A stretch of 64,000 nucleotides of DNA from Blastocatellia bacterium (GTDB lineage: Bacteria; Acidobacteriota; Blastocatellia; UBA7656): assembly GCA_035275065.1 (NCBI GenBank), contig DATENM010000090.1, positions 122,252 to 186,251 on the forward strand, read 5' to 3'. Positions 25,879-34,808 of the stretch are shown here, piece after piece. How positions within the stretch are numbered: the stretch's first letter is position 1; the number at the start of each line of letters is the position of its first letter. A model generated the notes under the pieces. That model was not told the DNA's origin. It made no database searches and saw only the letters and a list, made by a program, of their open reading frames with translations. The translations under genes and the position numbers were made by a program.

Positions 25879-27327
25879 TTGAACATCCTACTGGCGGCAT
25901 CGGAAGTCGTGCCGTACGCCAAGACCGGCGGCCTGGCAGACGTGGCGGGCGCGCTCCCCAAAGCGCTCGCGCGGCTCGGCCATCGCGTCCGCGTCGTTAT
26001 GCCGCGCTACAACGTCGAGCGCATCACTCAGAACACCGAAGCCCTGCCCGGCGCGCTCGCCGTTCCGTTCAATTTCACCACACGCGAGACGGCCGTCTAC
26101 ATTGATCGCAGCGGCGAAGTGCCGGTCTACTTCATTGATGCGCCGGAATACTTCTCTCGCGGCAGGCTCTACGGCGAGCAGGACGACGCCGAGCGCTACG
26201 CTTTCTTCAGCCGCGCCGTCGTCGAATTTGCCAAGGCACTCGGCGAGTCGCTCGACATCATTCATCTCAATGATTGGATGACCGGCCTGGTGGCGACCCA
26301 CTTGAAGACGACCTACGCCGGCGACCCGGCATTCGCCCGCACGCGGACGCTCTTCACGATTCACAATCTCGCCTTTCACGGCTACTTCGACACCTATGAC
26401 CTGGGCAAGTTCGGCCTGCCCGACTGGCTGAATCGCTCGGAAGGCGGCCTGGAGTTTAACCGCATGGGCAGCGCCTTGAAAGCCGGCCTGGTCTTCTCAG
26501 ATGGCATCTCGACCGTGAGCCCGCGCTATGCCCAGGAGATTCAAACGCCGGAGTTCGGTTATCAATTCGACGGCCTGTTGCGCGCCCGCCGCAATGACCT
26601 GTTCGGCATTCTTAACGGCGTCGATTACGACGAGTGGAGTCCCGACCGCGACCATTATCTGGCGGCGCACTATTCACTGAATGATTTCGGCGGTAAGCGC
26701 GAGTGCAAACGCGACGTGCTGCGCCGATTCCAGTTGCCCGAAGATTTAGACCGCCCGCTCATCGGCTGCATTTCGCGGCTGTCGGATCAGAAAGGCTTCG
26801 ACCTGATTATTGACGCCGCCTGGCAGATGCTTGAGCGCGGCGTCTCGTTCATCCTGCTGGGATCGGGCGACGAAGTTTATGAGCGCCGCTTTCAAGCCTT
26901 GCGCGATGCGCGCCCGCAACAGGTCGGCGTCTACTTCGGCTACTCCAACGAGCTGGCGCACAAGATCGAAGCCGGCGCCGACATCTTCCTGATGCCGTCG
27001 AAGTTCGAGCCGTGCGGATTGAATCAGATGTATTCGCTGCGCTATGGCACGCCGCCCGTCGTCCGCGCCGTTGGCGGTCTGGACGATACGATTGAGAATT
27101 TCGACCGCGGCTCGCGGCGCGGCAACGGCTTCAAGTTTTACGATTACCATTCGGCGCGGCTGCTCGAAAAAGTTTACGAAGCGCTGCTGCTCTACACCGA
27201 CCGCGAGCTGTGGCAAACGCTGATGCGCAACGGCATGAGCGCCGATCACTCGTGGCACAGGGCGGCGCTGCAATACGTGCAGGTTTATGAATGGCTGGCG
27301 CAACGCGGCGCGTCGGTTACAGTATAA
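25879..27327 (+). CDS. glgA: Glycogen synthase (ADP-glucose type)
   Basis: The enzyme transfers glucose from ADP-glucose to the growing alpha-1,4-glucan. The 482-residue length and GT-B/GT5 pattern fit: K15-TGGLADVAGALP at the N-terminus binds ADP-glucose, SDGISTVSPRYAQEI lies at the domain junction, and FEPCGLNQMYSLRYGTPPVV is in the C-terminal domain. Translation starts at TTG 25879, supported by GGGAG seven bases upstream and by MNILLAASEVVPYAKTGG matching the usual N-terminus. Together with malQ at 42.6 kb it points to glycogen or other alpha-glucan storage. Confidence 0.96.
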   Translation: MNILLAASEVVPYAKTGGLADVAGALPKALARLGHRVRVVMPRYNVERITQNTEALPGALAVPFNFTTRETAVYIDRSGEVPVYFIDAPEYFSRGRLYGEQDDAERYAFFSRAVVEFAKALGESLDIIHLNDWMTGLVATHLKTTYAGDPAFARTRTLFTIHNLAFHGYFDTYDLGKFGLPDWLNRSEGGLEFNRMGSALKAGLVFSDGISTVSPRYAQEIQTPEFGYQFDGLLRARRNDLFGILNGVDYDEWSPDRDHYLAAHYSLNDFGGKRECKRDVLRRFQLPEDLDRPLIGCISRLSDQKGFDLIIDAAWQMLERGVSFILLGSGDEVYERRFQALRDARPQQVGVYFGYSNELAHKIEAGADIFLMPSKFEPCGLNQMYSLRYGTPPVVRAVGGLDDTIENFDRGSRRGNGFKFYDYHSARLLEKVYEALLLYTDRELWQTLMRNGMSADHSWHRAALQYVQVYEWLAQRGASVTV

Positions 27328-27337
27328 TAGTGCTGGG

Positions 27338-27406
27338 GGTCAGGTGTCGGGTGTTGGTGCCGGTTGCGGCCTCAACCCAACACCCGACACCTAACACCTG
27401 ACACCT
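27338..27406. repeat. CAGGTGTCGGGTGTTGG-word hairpin
   Basis: The left arm CAGGTGTCGGGTGTTGG (27341-27357) pairs with CCAACACCCGACACCT (27377-27392), and a further ACACCTGACACC word follows. It sits between the glgA stop and the trxA ribosome-binding site. The same words recur at 54316-54382. Confidence 0.8.
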
Positions 27407-27424
27407 AATTATTGGAGGGAGCAA

Positions 27425-27742
27425 ATGCAAGAGGTAACGGATCAGAGCTTTGAACAAGATGTTTTAAATGCCGGGGTGCCGGTGCTGGTCGATTTCTGGG
27501 CCGAATGGTGCGGGCCCTGCAAGGCGCTCGCGCCGACGGTCGAGAAGGTCGCGGGCGAATACGAAGGCAAGGCCAAAGTCGTGAAGCTGAACATTGACGA
27601 CAACAACGAGGTGGCGCAGCGTTACGGCATCAAAGGTATCCCGACGTTGATTCTCTTTCACAACGGCTCGGAAGCCGACCGCACCGTCGGCCTGACGACC
27701 AAGGATAACATTGCCCGAATGATTGATCGCGTCCTCGGCTAA
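27425..27742 (+). CDS. trxA: Thioredoxin
   Basis: This 105-residue cytoplasmic disulfide reductase has the WCGPCK active site with C29 and C32, DFWAEWCGPC before it, and the cis-Pro loop GIKGIPTLILF. It keeps protein thiols reduced, using thioredoxin reductase. A strong GGAGGGAG precedes the ATG by a few bases. A hairpin repeat separates it from glgA, so it may be partly uncoupled from that gene. Confidence 0.96.
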   Translation: MQEVTDQSFEQDVLNAGVPVLVDFWAEWCGPCKALAPTVEKVAGEYEGKAKVVKLNIDDNNEVAQRYGIKGIPTLILFHNGSEADRTVGLTTKDNIARMIDRVLG

Positions 27743-27865
27743 AGCCAGGCGGCGAGCCGTTATCCGCAACCGCGTATTCACACCCAGCCACAGGCGCACG
27801 GCAGTCACGCGCAACCGTGCGCCTGTCATTCTGTCCGCTCCCGCAATCCGACCCGGCACAAAACG

Positions 27866-27892
27866 CGAAACCGGCTCTGGCGGCCGGTTTCG
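27866..27892 (+). terminator. Hairpin between trxA and purA
   Basis: Perfect 9-bp arms CGAAACCGG (27866-27874) and CCGGTTTCG (27884-27892) lie in the 188-base gap. There is no U run, so its role as a terminator is uncertain. Confidence 0.35.
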
Positions 27893-27930
27893 GGGTTGGC
27901 TTGGGGAGCGGGCGGCAGAGAGCTTGAATT

Positions 27931-29232
27931 ATGAAAAACATCGTCGTGGTCGGCGCCCAGTGGGGCGACGAAGGCAAAGGGAAAGTCGTTGACATTCTGG
28001 CGCCGCATTTTCAAATCGTCGCGCGCTACCAGGGCGGCCATAACGCCGGCCATACGGTGCGCATCGGCGAGCGCAAATTCGTCTTGCACCTGATCCCGTC
28101 GGGCATCCTGCATGACGACTGCGTCTGCGTCATCGGCAACGGCGTCGTCGTCAGCCCCGAAGCCTTTAACGCGGAGGTCGAAGAACTGCGCCAGATGGGC
28201 GTCGAATGCGCCGGGCGTCTGTTTATCTCGACGCGCGCCCAGTTGATCTTGCCTTACCACTGCGCCCTTGACCGCGCCCGCGAACAGCGGCTCGGCGAGC
28301 AGGGCGTCGGCACGACGATGCGCGGCATCGGCCCGGCTTACGAGAGCAAGGCGGCGCGCACAGGCATACGCGCCGGCGACCTGTCGCATCCCGACCTGGT
28401 GCGCGAGAAGATGAAAGCCAATGTCGCCGACGCCAACCGCGAGCTGACGGCGCTCGGCGCCGAGGCGCTCGATGTCGAAGCAACGATTGACAGCTTTCTC
28501 AGTGAAGCCTTGAAGCTGCAACCGTTCGTCCGCGACACCGCCGTCTTCATCAACCAGAGCGTCAGCGCGGGCCGCGCCGTGCTGCTCGAAGGCGCGCAAG
28601 GGACGATGCTCGACGTCGATCACGGCACCTACCCGTTCGTGACTTCATCGAACGCGACGGCGGGCGGCGCGGCGACCGGGCTGGGCTTGCCGCCGCGCGC
28701 CATCACCGGCGCGCTCGGCATCGCCAAAGCGTACACGACGCGCGTCGGCGCCGGCCCTTTTCCCACAGAGCTGTTTGACGAAGCCGGCGATTACCTGCGC
28801 CAGCGCGGCAACGAATATGGCGCGTCCACAGGCCGCCCGCGCCGCACCGGATGGTTCGACGCGGTGGTCGTGCGCTACAGCGTGATGCTCAATGGCCTGG
28901 ACGCTATCTCGCTGACGAAGCTGGACGTGCTGGATGAGTTCGAGGAGATCAAGGTCTGCACAGCCTACCGCTATGGCGGCGAAGTGATCGAAGACATCCC
29001 TTACGGCGCGCACGCGCTTGCCGAATGTGAGCCGATTTATGAAACCCTGCCCGGCTGGAAGACCCTGACCAGCGCCATCACCGATTACGATGGCTTGCCC
29101 GAAAACGCCAAAGCCTACGTCCGCCGCTTAGAAGAACTGGTCGGCGCGCCGATGGCGATGATCTCGACCGGGCCGGAGCGCAGCGAAACGATCATTCGCG
29201 ATAGCTTAGCGGTAAGTGAGTGGATGAAGTGA
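27931..29232 (+). CDS. purA: Adenylosuccinate synthetase
   Basis: The enzyme joins IMP and aspartate using GTP, the first committed step to AMP. The 433-residue length is typical. Family motifs are QWGDEGKGKVVD at residues 10-21 (GTP and catalytic Asp), GGHNAGHTV with the catalytic His, GTTMRGIGPAYESK, and RPRRTGWFDAVV in the C-terminal half. The ribosome-binding site is weak (GAGAG). It lies alone between trxA and the convergent UbiB-like gene. Confidence 0.97.
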   Translation: MKNIVVVGAQWGDEGKGKVVDILAPHFQIVARYQGGHNAGHTVRIGERKFVLHLIPSGILHDDCVCVIGNGVVVSPEAFNAEVEELRQMGVECAGRLFISTRAQLILPYHCALDRAREQRLGEQGVGTTMRGIGPAYESKAARTGIRAGDLSHPDLVREKMKANVADANRELTALGAEALDVEATIDSFLSEALKLQPFVRDTAVFINQSVSAGRAVLLEGAQGTMLDVDHGTYPFVTSSNATAGGAATGLGLPPRAITGALGIAKAYTTRVGAGPFPTELFDEAGDYLRQRGNEYGASTGRPRRTGWFDAVVVRYSVMLNGLDAISLTKLDVLDEFEEIKVCTAYRYGGEVIEDIPYGAHALAECEPIYETLPGWKTLTSAITDYDGLPENAKAYVRRLEELVGAPMAMISTGPERSETIIRDSLAVSEWMK

Positions 29233-29242
29233 GCGAGCCGTA

Positions 29243-30658
29243 TCAATTGCCGATGTAGAGCGCGTAGGCCATCTTTGCCATCGCCCAGAGGCGGCCCCAA
29301 TCGAGGCGGCCCGTGCGCGCATCGCGCAACGAATCGAGCGCCATCTGTCGCAGGTGCGACGACTCGCGGCGGAACATAAACTCTTTCACGTAGGGTCGCG
29401 CCACGTCGAAGAAGTTGAACTCAGGGTTCATCACCATGCTGATGCCTTCCAGCGTCATGATGGCGCGGATCAGATAGGTGAAGCGCGCCGGCGTCGTGAT
29501 CGGATGCTCGTAGACGACCGGCGCCAGATCATAGGTTAAATCCCGGAAGCGCACCTCGCCGAGTTTCAGATTCAGCTTGCGCTCGAAGACTTCCGCGACC
29601 ACCGCGCCGATGGCCGCAACGTCGGCCTCGGGCGCGAGAAATCCCAGGCCCATCAAATCAGCGACAATCGCCTTGATGTCGCGGTTGTAGAGATGAAAGA
29701 AGGCGGCGATCATCTGCCGCTGCAACTCTTCAGAGATGCGCCCAACCATGCCGAAATCAAATATCGCCAGCCGACCATCCTGCATCACCCGCAGATTGCC
29801 GGGATGCGGGTCGGCGTGAAAGAAACCGTCTTCGAGCAATTGCTTGAAGTAAGCGCGGTAGATCAGCTCGTTCAGGCGGCGCGGGCTGTGACCATTGGCG
29901 CGCAGCTCGTCCAGCTCTGTGACCTTGATCCCTGTGATGAACTCCATGACGATGACGCGACTGGTCGAGAGCTGATGAAAGACGCGCGGCACGTAGATGC
30001 CGGGCCAATCGCGAAAGTGCTGGCGGAACTCGTCGGCATTCACCACCTCGCGGCGATAATCCATCTCTTCATGAATGACGCGGTCGAACTCGTCAATCGC
30101 GCCGAGCCATTCGGCGCCCGGCAGCAGATTCGGGTGGCGATCCAGGAAGCGCCCGATGGCGCGCAGCAGATCGAGATCAAAATGAATCTGCTCGGCGAGC
30201 AGCGGGCGTTGAACTTTGACCGCCACCGTTTCACCGCTCACCAAGCGCCCGCGATAGACCTGCGCCAAACTCGCGGACGCCACCGGCGGCTCGTCAAGCT
30301 CAGCAAATACGTCGTTGATGGGCCGGCCCAGCTCGGCTTCGAGAATGGCGCGCGCCTCGCGGTCAGGGAATGGCGGCACGCGATCTTGCAGCTCGCTCAG
30401 CTCTTTGAGGTAGTCGAGCGGCAAGAGGTCGGCGCGCGTCGCCAGCATCTGCCCCATCTTGATGAAGGTCGGGCCGAGCTTGATGAACCGCCCGCGCAGG
30501 CGAATCGCCTGCCGCCGCAGCCGCGCCGCGCGATCACCTTTGCGCGCGAACCAGCCCTTCGCTTCCAGCGCAACATCGACGGCAAAGGTCAGCAACGTCC
30601 ACAGCACATAGACGGCGCGCCAGAAATGACGGATTCGATGTCGCTCCATTGCTTTCAT
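29243..30658 (-). CDS. ABC1/UbiB-family atypical kinase
   Basis: This 471-residue protein shows the family signature KLGPTFIKMGQMLATRADLL with the KxGQ motif, the Ala-rich loop PPVASASLAQVYRGRL, VAVKVQRP with the ATP-binding Lys, DPHPGNLRV and the IFDFGMVG metal-binding segment. UbiB/ADCK proteins are membrane-associated ATPases that support ubiquinone or other isoprenoid-quinone/lipid metabolism. The usual C-terminal membrane helices are not obvious here; an amphipathic N-terminal segment (FWRAVYVLWTLLTF) could bind the membrane. Starts at 30658 or 30649 are both possible. It is divergent from the sigma factor gene. Confidence 0.9.
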   Translation of the reverse strand: MKAMERHRIRHFWRAVYVLWTLLTFAVDVALEAKGWFARKGDRAARLRRQAIRLRGRFIKLGPTFIKMGQMLATRADLLPLDYLKELSELQDRVPPFPDREARAILEAELGRPINDVFAELDEPPVASASLAQVYRGRLVSGETVAVKVQRPLLAEQIHFDLDLLRAIGRFLDRHPNLLPGAEWLGAIDEFDRVIHEEMDYRREVVNADEFRQHFRDWPGIYVPRVFHQLSTSRVIVMEFITGIKVTELDELRANGHSPRRLNELIYRAYFKQLLEDGFFHADPHPGNLRVMQDGRLAIFDFGMVGRISEELQRQMIAAFFHLYNRDIKAIVADLMGLGFLAPEADVAAIGAVVAEVFERKLNLKLGEVRFRDLTYDLAPVVYEHPITTPARFTYLIRAIMTLEGISMVMNPEFNFFDVARPYVKEFMFRRESSHLRQMALDSLRDARTGRLDWGRLWAMAKMAYALYIGN

Positions 30659-30810
30659 TCTAACGCTTCTTGCCAATTCGCTCAAACTCAGCTATAAATC
30701 AATCAATGAGCGTTTTGCGCGATTAACACCGTTAAGAAAGTCTAAAAGTTATAAGTCAACCGGGGCGCTCGGATTAGTTTTTTTAATTTCGCACGTTTTG
30801 AGCGTTTTCG

Positions 30811-30816
30811 TATAAT
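30811..30816 (+). promoter_or_regulatory. -10 box of the sigma factor gene
   Basis: A perfect TATAAT lies 65 bases ahead of the ATG at 30882 in an A/T-rich stretch; the -35 region is poorly matched. The transcript would start near 30823, giving a leader of about 58 bases that carries the GGAGG site. Confidence 0.45.
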
Positions 30817-30881
30817 GAGACGTGGTAAAGACCGACGCATCAGTGGAGGTGGTTGAACCTCGGCAGACGGAGGGCGAAACG

Positions 30882-32396
30882 ATGATAGAAGAAATGGATA
30901 ATGAATTTGAAGCGCAATATGCGGATGCCGATTTGAACGAAGAATTTGACGCCGAATCTGAATCCGAATCAACAGAGCTTGAAAGTGCCGGCGACCTGGA
31001 TCATACGGATTTGCTGAAGGTCTATCTGCGCGAAGCCAGTCGCGCGCCTATGCTCAACGCAGCGGGCGAAATTAAAGCCGCCAAACGCATCGAGCAGGCG
31101 CGCAGGCGATTGGCCCGTCTGATCTCGCGCTCGCCGCTGATTGTTGAATACAGCTTACATTTGCGCGACGCGTTGCAGCGTGGCGACCAGACCGCCAGCG
31201 ATCACATCGAGCGGCTCGACGGGTTTGATCCCGCGAAGCCGGCGGCGCTCGGCCAGGTCGCTGACCGCGCCTTCGCGCAGATCGAGGCAGCTTACTCAAA
31301 CCTGACGGCGGCAATGCCGCAGCCGTCGAAGAAACGCGGCGCGAAGAAACCCGCGCGCGTCGCCAAGCGATTTGCGCGCAGCGCGGCGGCCCGCCGGCGT
31401 ATTCAGTTATCGCGGGCGGTGCGGGCTTTCGTCTTTACGCCGGCCACCGAGCGTCGCATGATCGCCATCCTCCAAGAAGGCGCTGAGGCGGCGCGCGCGC
31501 TCACAAATAAAAACACAAACGCCAGACGAACGCCGGTTGTCGCAGAGGCAGCGCCGGCTGACTTCGATGTCGTTGGGCTGACCGCGAAGCTCATCGGTAG
31601 CGGCGCGGTTACGGCGACAGAGATGTTGCGACAGTCGCGCCAGGCCAACTCCGCCTACGACGCCATGAGCTATGCCAAGCAGAGCATGACAGAAGCCAAC
31701 CTGCGGCTGGTGATTTCCGTGGCGCGGCAGTTCACGCGGCGCGGCCTGCCCTTCCTCGATCTGATTCAGGAAGGCAACGTCGGCTTGATGCGCGCCGTCG
31801 AGAAGTTCGACTGGCGGCGCGGCTTCCGCTTCTCGACCTACGCGATGTGGTGGATTCGCCAGTCTATGGCGCGGGCGCTCGACACACAGAGCCGTGTGGT
31901 GCGGCTGCCGGCGTCAGAGCTGACCTTGATTAACAAGGTGGCGCGGGCGTCGCGCTCGATCAGCGGCGAGATTGCCGGTGCGGCGACCAGCGAATTGATC
32001 GCCGAGCGCCTGGACGTAGACGCCGAGCGCATCAGCGAGGCGATGGGCTTTGCGCAGCAGACCGTGACGCTCGACGCGCCGGCGAACGACAATGGCGAAA
32101 CGGCGGTCAATTTCATTGACACGGGCGACGCCGGCAACCCCTTCACAGCGGCGTTGAGCTGGTCGCGGCGCACGGCGATTCAGCGGGCGCTGGCGCAACT
32201 GACGCCGCGCGAGGCGAAGATACTGCGCATGCATTATGGGTTGGACTCCGACAGCGAGCCGCGCACCCTGGAAGAGATCGGCAACGACCTGGCGGTCACC
32301 CGCGAGCGCGTTCGCCAGATCGAAGCCGGGGCGTTCGCCAAGCTCCGCGAGATGGAGGCCGGCGACATGCTGCGCGAGTTCCTGGCTATCGCTTGA
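30882..32396 (+). CDS. RNA polymerase sigma-70 family factor (RpoD-like)
   Basis: The 504-residue factor has a strongly acidic N-terminus (EEMDNEFEAQYADADL, ESESES), a region 1.2-like DLLKVYLREASRAPMLNA and a long Lys/Arg/Ala-rich insert. Region 2 follows (EANLRLVISVARQFTRRG, LDLIQEGNVGLMRAVEKFDW, FRFSTYAMWWIRQSMARAL), then region 3 and region 4 ending with TLEEIGNDLAVTRERVRQIE. The GGAGG eight bases before the ATG at 30882 decides the start over a GTG at 30822. Region 2.4 reads YAMWWIRQS where housekeeping factors usually have YATWWIRQA, and the N-terminal half is atypical. It may therefore be a group 2-like alternative factor rather than the main RpoD. A hairpin follows the stop. Confidence 0.9.
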   Translation: MIEEMDNEFEAQYADADLNEEFDAESESESTELESAGDLDHTDLLKVYLREASRAPMLNAAGEIKAAKRIEQARRRLARLISRSPLIVEYSLHLRDALQRGDQTASDHIERLDGFDPAKPAALGQVADRAFAQIEAAYSNLTAAMPQPSKKRGAKKPARVAKRFARSAAARRRIQLSRAVRAFVFTPATERRMIAILQEGAEAARALTNKNTNARRTPVVAEAAPADFDVVGLTAKLIGSGAVTATEMLRQSRQANSAYDAMSYAKQSMTEANLRLVISVARQFTRRGLPFLDLIQEGNVGLMRAVEKFDWRRGFRFSTYAMWWIRQSMARALDTQSRVVRLPASELTLINKVARASRSISGEIAGAATSELIAERLDVDAERISEAMGFAQQTVTLDAPANDNGETAVNFIDTGDAGNPFTAALSWSRRTAIQRALAQLTPREAKILRMHYGLDSDSEPRTLEEIGNDLAVTRERVRQIEAGAFAKLREMEAGDMLREFLAIA

Positions 32397-32408
32397 AGAC
32401 GACCCCGG

Positions 32409-32459
32409 TGACGGGACACGAAAAGGCTCCAGGCATTTGTGAGGCCCCGTGTCCCGTCA
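32409..32459 (+). terminator. Terminator-like hairpin after the sigma factor gene
   Basis: Perfect 11-bp arms TGACGGGACAC (32409-32419) and its complement (32449-32459) lie 13 bases past the stop. The tail is C-rich, not U-rich. Confidence 0.5.
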
Positions 32460-32486
32460 TCCCCCCTTCCGAAAAACGTATTGCTA

Positions 32487-33643
32487 GATACAATCGAATC
32501 AGCTCGTCACCATCGCGCTGCCTTTCGGGAGCTTTGCCCCGGCGCAGCCTGAAGTCGTCATCGAAGTCACGGCGAGCGTGAGCGCGTTTGCCGACGACAA
32601 CGTCCCGCTGAGGATTTCCGCGCGCGGCGGCTTTCGCTACGGCACGGACGCGCTGGACAAGCCTTCCGCACTGACCAATAGGTTCTGGTTCATCGTCGGT
32701 GGCAAGCCGTTCGATCAAGACAACAAGTTCTCGGTCAGTGCCGTCGTCGTCGAGCCACGGCTTGTCGTGAGCAAGAGCATCTCGGGATTTGACACCGCGG
32801 GGCATAATTACTGCACCGTGACGCTCAAGAATACCGGCACGACCGACGCGTTCGATATTCACCTGACCGATGCGCTGCCGGTCGGCGTTACCCTGTCCGG
32901 CAGCCCGACGGTGAGCGTTGCGCCACTGGGGTGCGCGTCGCCGACGGTGAGCGTTACGACGGTCTCCGGCTTCACTACTATTGTGGTCGACATGCCACGG
33001 CACGCCGCAACCCGGCGGCTCCGTCTTTCCGGCGAACGCTCTGCCGGGCAAGGTGGGCGGCGCGCTGTTCTTCCCGGCGAATTTCTTCGTGAGCGTCGCC
33101 GATGATCCGGCGCTCAGATTCGGCACCAGCAATTTCTCCATCGACGCGTGGGTCGCGAGCGCCCAGCCGAATTCCGTCATCGGCATTGTTGACAAGCTGG
33201 ACATGGTCACAACGGTCACGAAGGTTGGCTACGCCTTCTACATCCAGAACGGCCACCTGACATTCGTGATGGGTAACGGGACCCCGTACGCGACCACGGC
33301 GCAGGTCAACATCGTCAATACGGGCTTGAGCTGGCACCATGTCGCCGTCACGGTGAATCGAACCGGCGGCGTAGGAACTTTCTACGTCGACGGGGCAGCG
33401 GTAGCAACCTTCTCTCCCCTGCCGAGCAACGTCGACATCAGTTCCATGTCGACGTTGCAGCTCGGCGGCAGCCGCCTGTTTGCTACTCTAGGCGAGTACC
33501 TGCTTGACGAGATCGAAATCTTCAATGGTGTGTTAGAGGCGGGCGATGTCAAGCGCATCTTCGACGCGGGGCCGTCGGGGAAATGCTTCAACATCATACC
33601 TGTGCCCCCGCCCCACCGCCCCGGGACGGCGCGGCAGCCATGA
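32487..33643 (+). pseudogene. Broken surface-protein gene: DUF11-like segment plus LamG domain
   Basis: One frame is open after a TAG at 32484-32486 with no good start. It encodes a beta-rich part ending in a DUF11-like repeat (CTVTLKNTGTTDAFDIHLTD, LPVGVTLSG). Near 32985-33000 the coding sense jumps to another frame that encodes a laminin-G/concanavalin domain (PGKVGGALFFPANF, ALRFGTSNFSIDAWV, WHHVAVTVNRTGGVGTFYVDG, LDEIEIFNGVL). The join has lost the residues that usually lead into LamG. It reads as a 5'-truncated, frameshifted remnant of a large secreted adhesin-like protein. A sequencing error could explain the frameshift but not the missing 5' end. Confidence 0.7.
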
Positions 33644-33699
33644 AAAGCCGGGTCGTGACGATGGGGTCGAGCGATGATGCGGGCGACGGTCTTCGACCA

Positions 33700-34578
33700 C
33701 TAGCTTTCTTGTTTGATGAGATCGAGCAGGTCGTCGAGGGAGTTGACGTAATGCGATTCGGGGAAGCGCGCACGCACTGCCGTGTCGGTGAGCGCCGCGC
33801 CGCCGAGAACGATTGTCGTCTGCTGCCGCTCGGCGGCCCGCCGCAGGTCTTCGTAATCGCGCCGCGCTCGCTCGATATGATCGGCCATCGTAATCGATAT
33901 GCAGACCAGTTGTGGCTTGAAGCGATCAACCGCTTCGGCAAAGGAAAAGAGCGGCGTCGGCGAGCCGAAATAGATGACCTGCCAGTCCTGGCTTTCTAAC
34001 AGGTCACGCACCATCATCGCCGCCAATTGATGAAGCTCGCCTTCGGCACAGCCGACGATGGCCAGGCGCTCTGTCTCGCCTTTCTTTTCGGCGTTCTCGC
34101 GCAGCGCCGAGAGCGCCGCACACGTCGCCACCATTGCCAGATGCTCATCAAGCACGCCGATCTTGCCTGTGCGCCACAACTCGCCGACTTCGCGCATGGC
34201 CGGGCGAATCAGCTTCTCGCCGATGGTTGCCAGCGACATGCCATACTCTTGCGCCTTATTAAACAGGTGGGTGACGAAATCGAATTGTCCGGCCAGCGCC
34301 GCCTGCCGGAAGCGCTCGGCGAGCGCCCCGTAGTCCGCGGTTTCGAGCAGGTGCTTGAACTCGCAGGGCGATTCACTGCGACCATTCGCGAGGTGCGCCG
34401 GCAGCTTTGCCAGCCCACAGCGGCTTTGAAATTCGACGATGTCATCCAGCTCGAATTTGCGATGACCGCCGACCGTTTTGCGACAAGGCAGCGCACCGGC
34501 GTCCGCCCACCGCTTGACGGTTGACTCGCTGACATCCCACATCTCGGCTAGTTCTTTGGTTGAATACGACTGCTTCAT
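33700..34578 (-). CDS. CarH/LitR-like B12-binding transcriptional regulator
   Basis: This 292-residue protein has an N-terminal MerR/excisionase-type helix-turn-helix (YSTKELAEMWDVSESTVKRW, GGHRKFELDDI), a four-helix cap and a Rossmann-type cobalamin-binding domain. The cap contains W135 followed nine residues later by E145-H146, the W-x9-EH signature of adenosylcobalamin photoreceptors such as CarH. The B12 lower-ligand motif is degenerate but keeps H183 (EGELHQLA in place of DxHxxG). CarH proteins repress carotenoid or photoprotection genes in the dark and release DNA when light breaks the Co-C bond. No carotenoid gene is seen nearby; acpS lies next on the same strand, so the targets are probably elsewhere. 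Confidence 0.85.
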   Translation of the reverse strand: MKQSYSTKELAEMWDVSESTVKRWADAGALPCRKTVGGHRKFELDDIVEFQSRCGLAKLPAHLANGRSESPCEFKHLLETADYGALAERFRQAALAGQFDFVTHLFNKAQEYGMSLATIGEKLIRPAMREVGELWRTGKIGVLDEHLAMVATCAALSALRENAEKKGETERLAIVGCAEGELHQLAAMMVRDLLESQDWQVIYFGSPTPLFSFAEAVDRFKPQLVCISITMADHIERARRDYEDLRRAAERQQTTIVLGGAALTDTAVRARFPESHYVNSLDDLLDLIKQES

Positions 34579-34653
34579 GTCTTCTTCTGGCAGAATTTAA
34601 GAATAACGAGATGAGCCTGGAAAGGCAAAAGCCAACGCGAGTACACGGCGAGG

Positions 34654-34808
34654 AAGGCAAGCGACGCGGCGACGCGGCGACGCGGAGAAGGGGAACTTGG
34701 CAACAAGGCTTGATGTCGTTCCTTCACCGTGTCACCGTGTCGCCGCGTCGCTCTCTCGCCGCGTCACCGTGTCGCCGCGTCGCCGCGTCGCTTTTTCTTT
34801 TTGCCTTC
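34654..34808. repeat. GCGACGCGG-word tandem/inverted repeat overlapping the acpS 3' end
   Basis: GCGACGCGGCGACGCGGCGA words at 34660-34690 face complementary CGCCGCGTCGC words at 34739-34792. An outer pair, AAGGCAAG at 34654-34661 and TGCCTT at 34801-34806, extends the stem. The right side runs into the acpS reading frame. Confidence 0.8.

Noticed and set aside
27323..27328. TATAAT at the end of glgA as a trxA promoter
   Set aside because: It overlaps the glgA stop codon and has no acceptable -35; the following hairpin makes its use doubtful.
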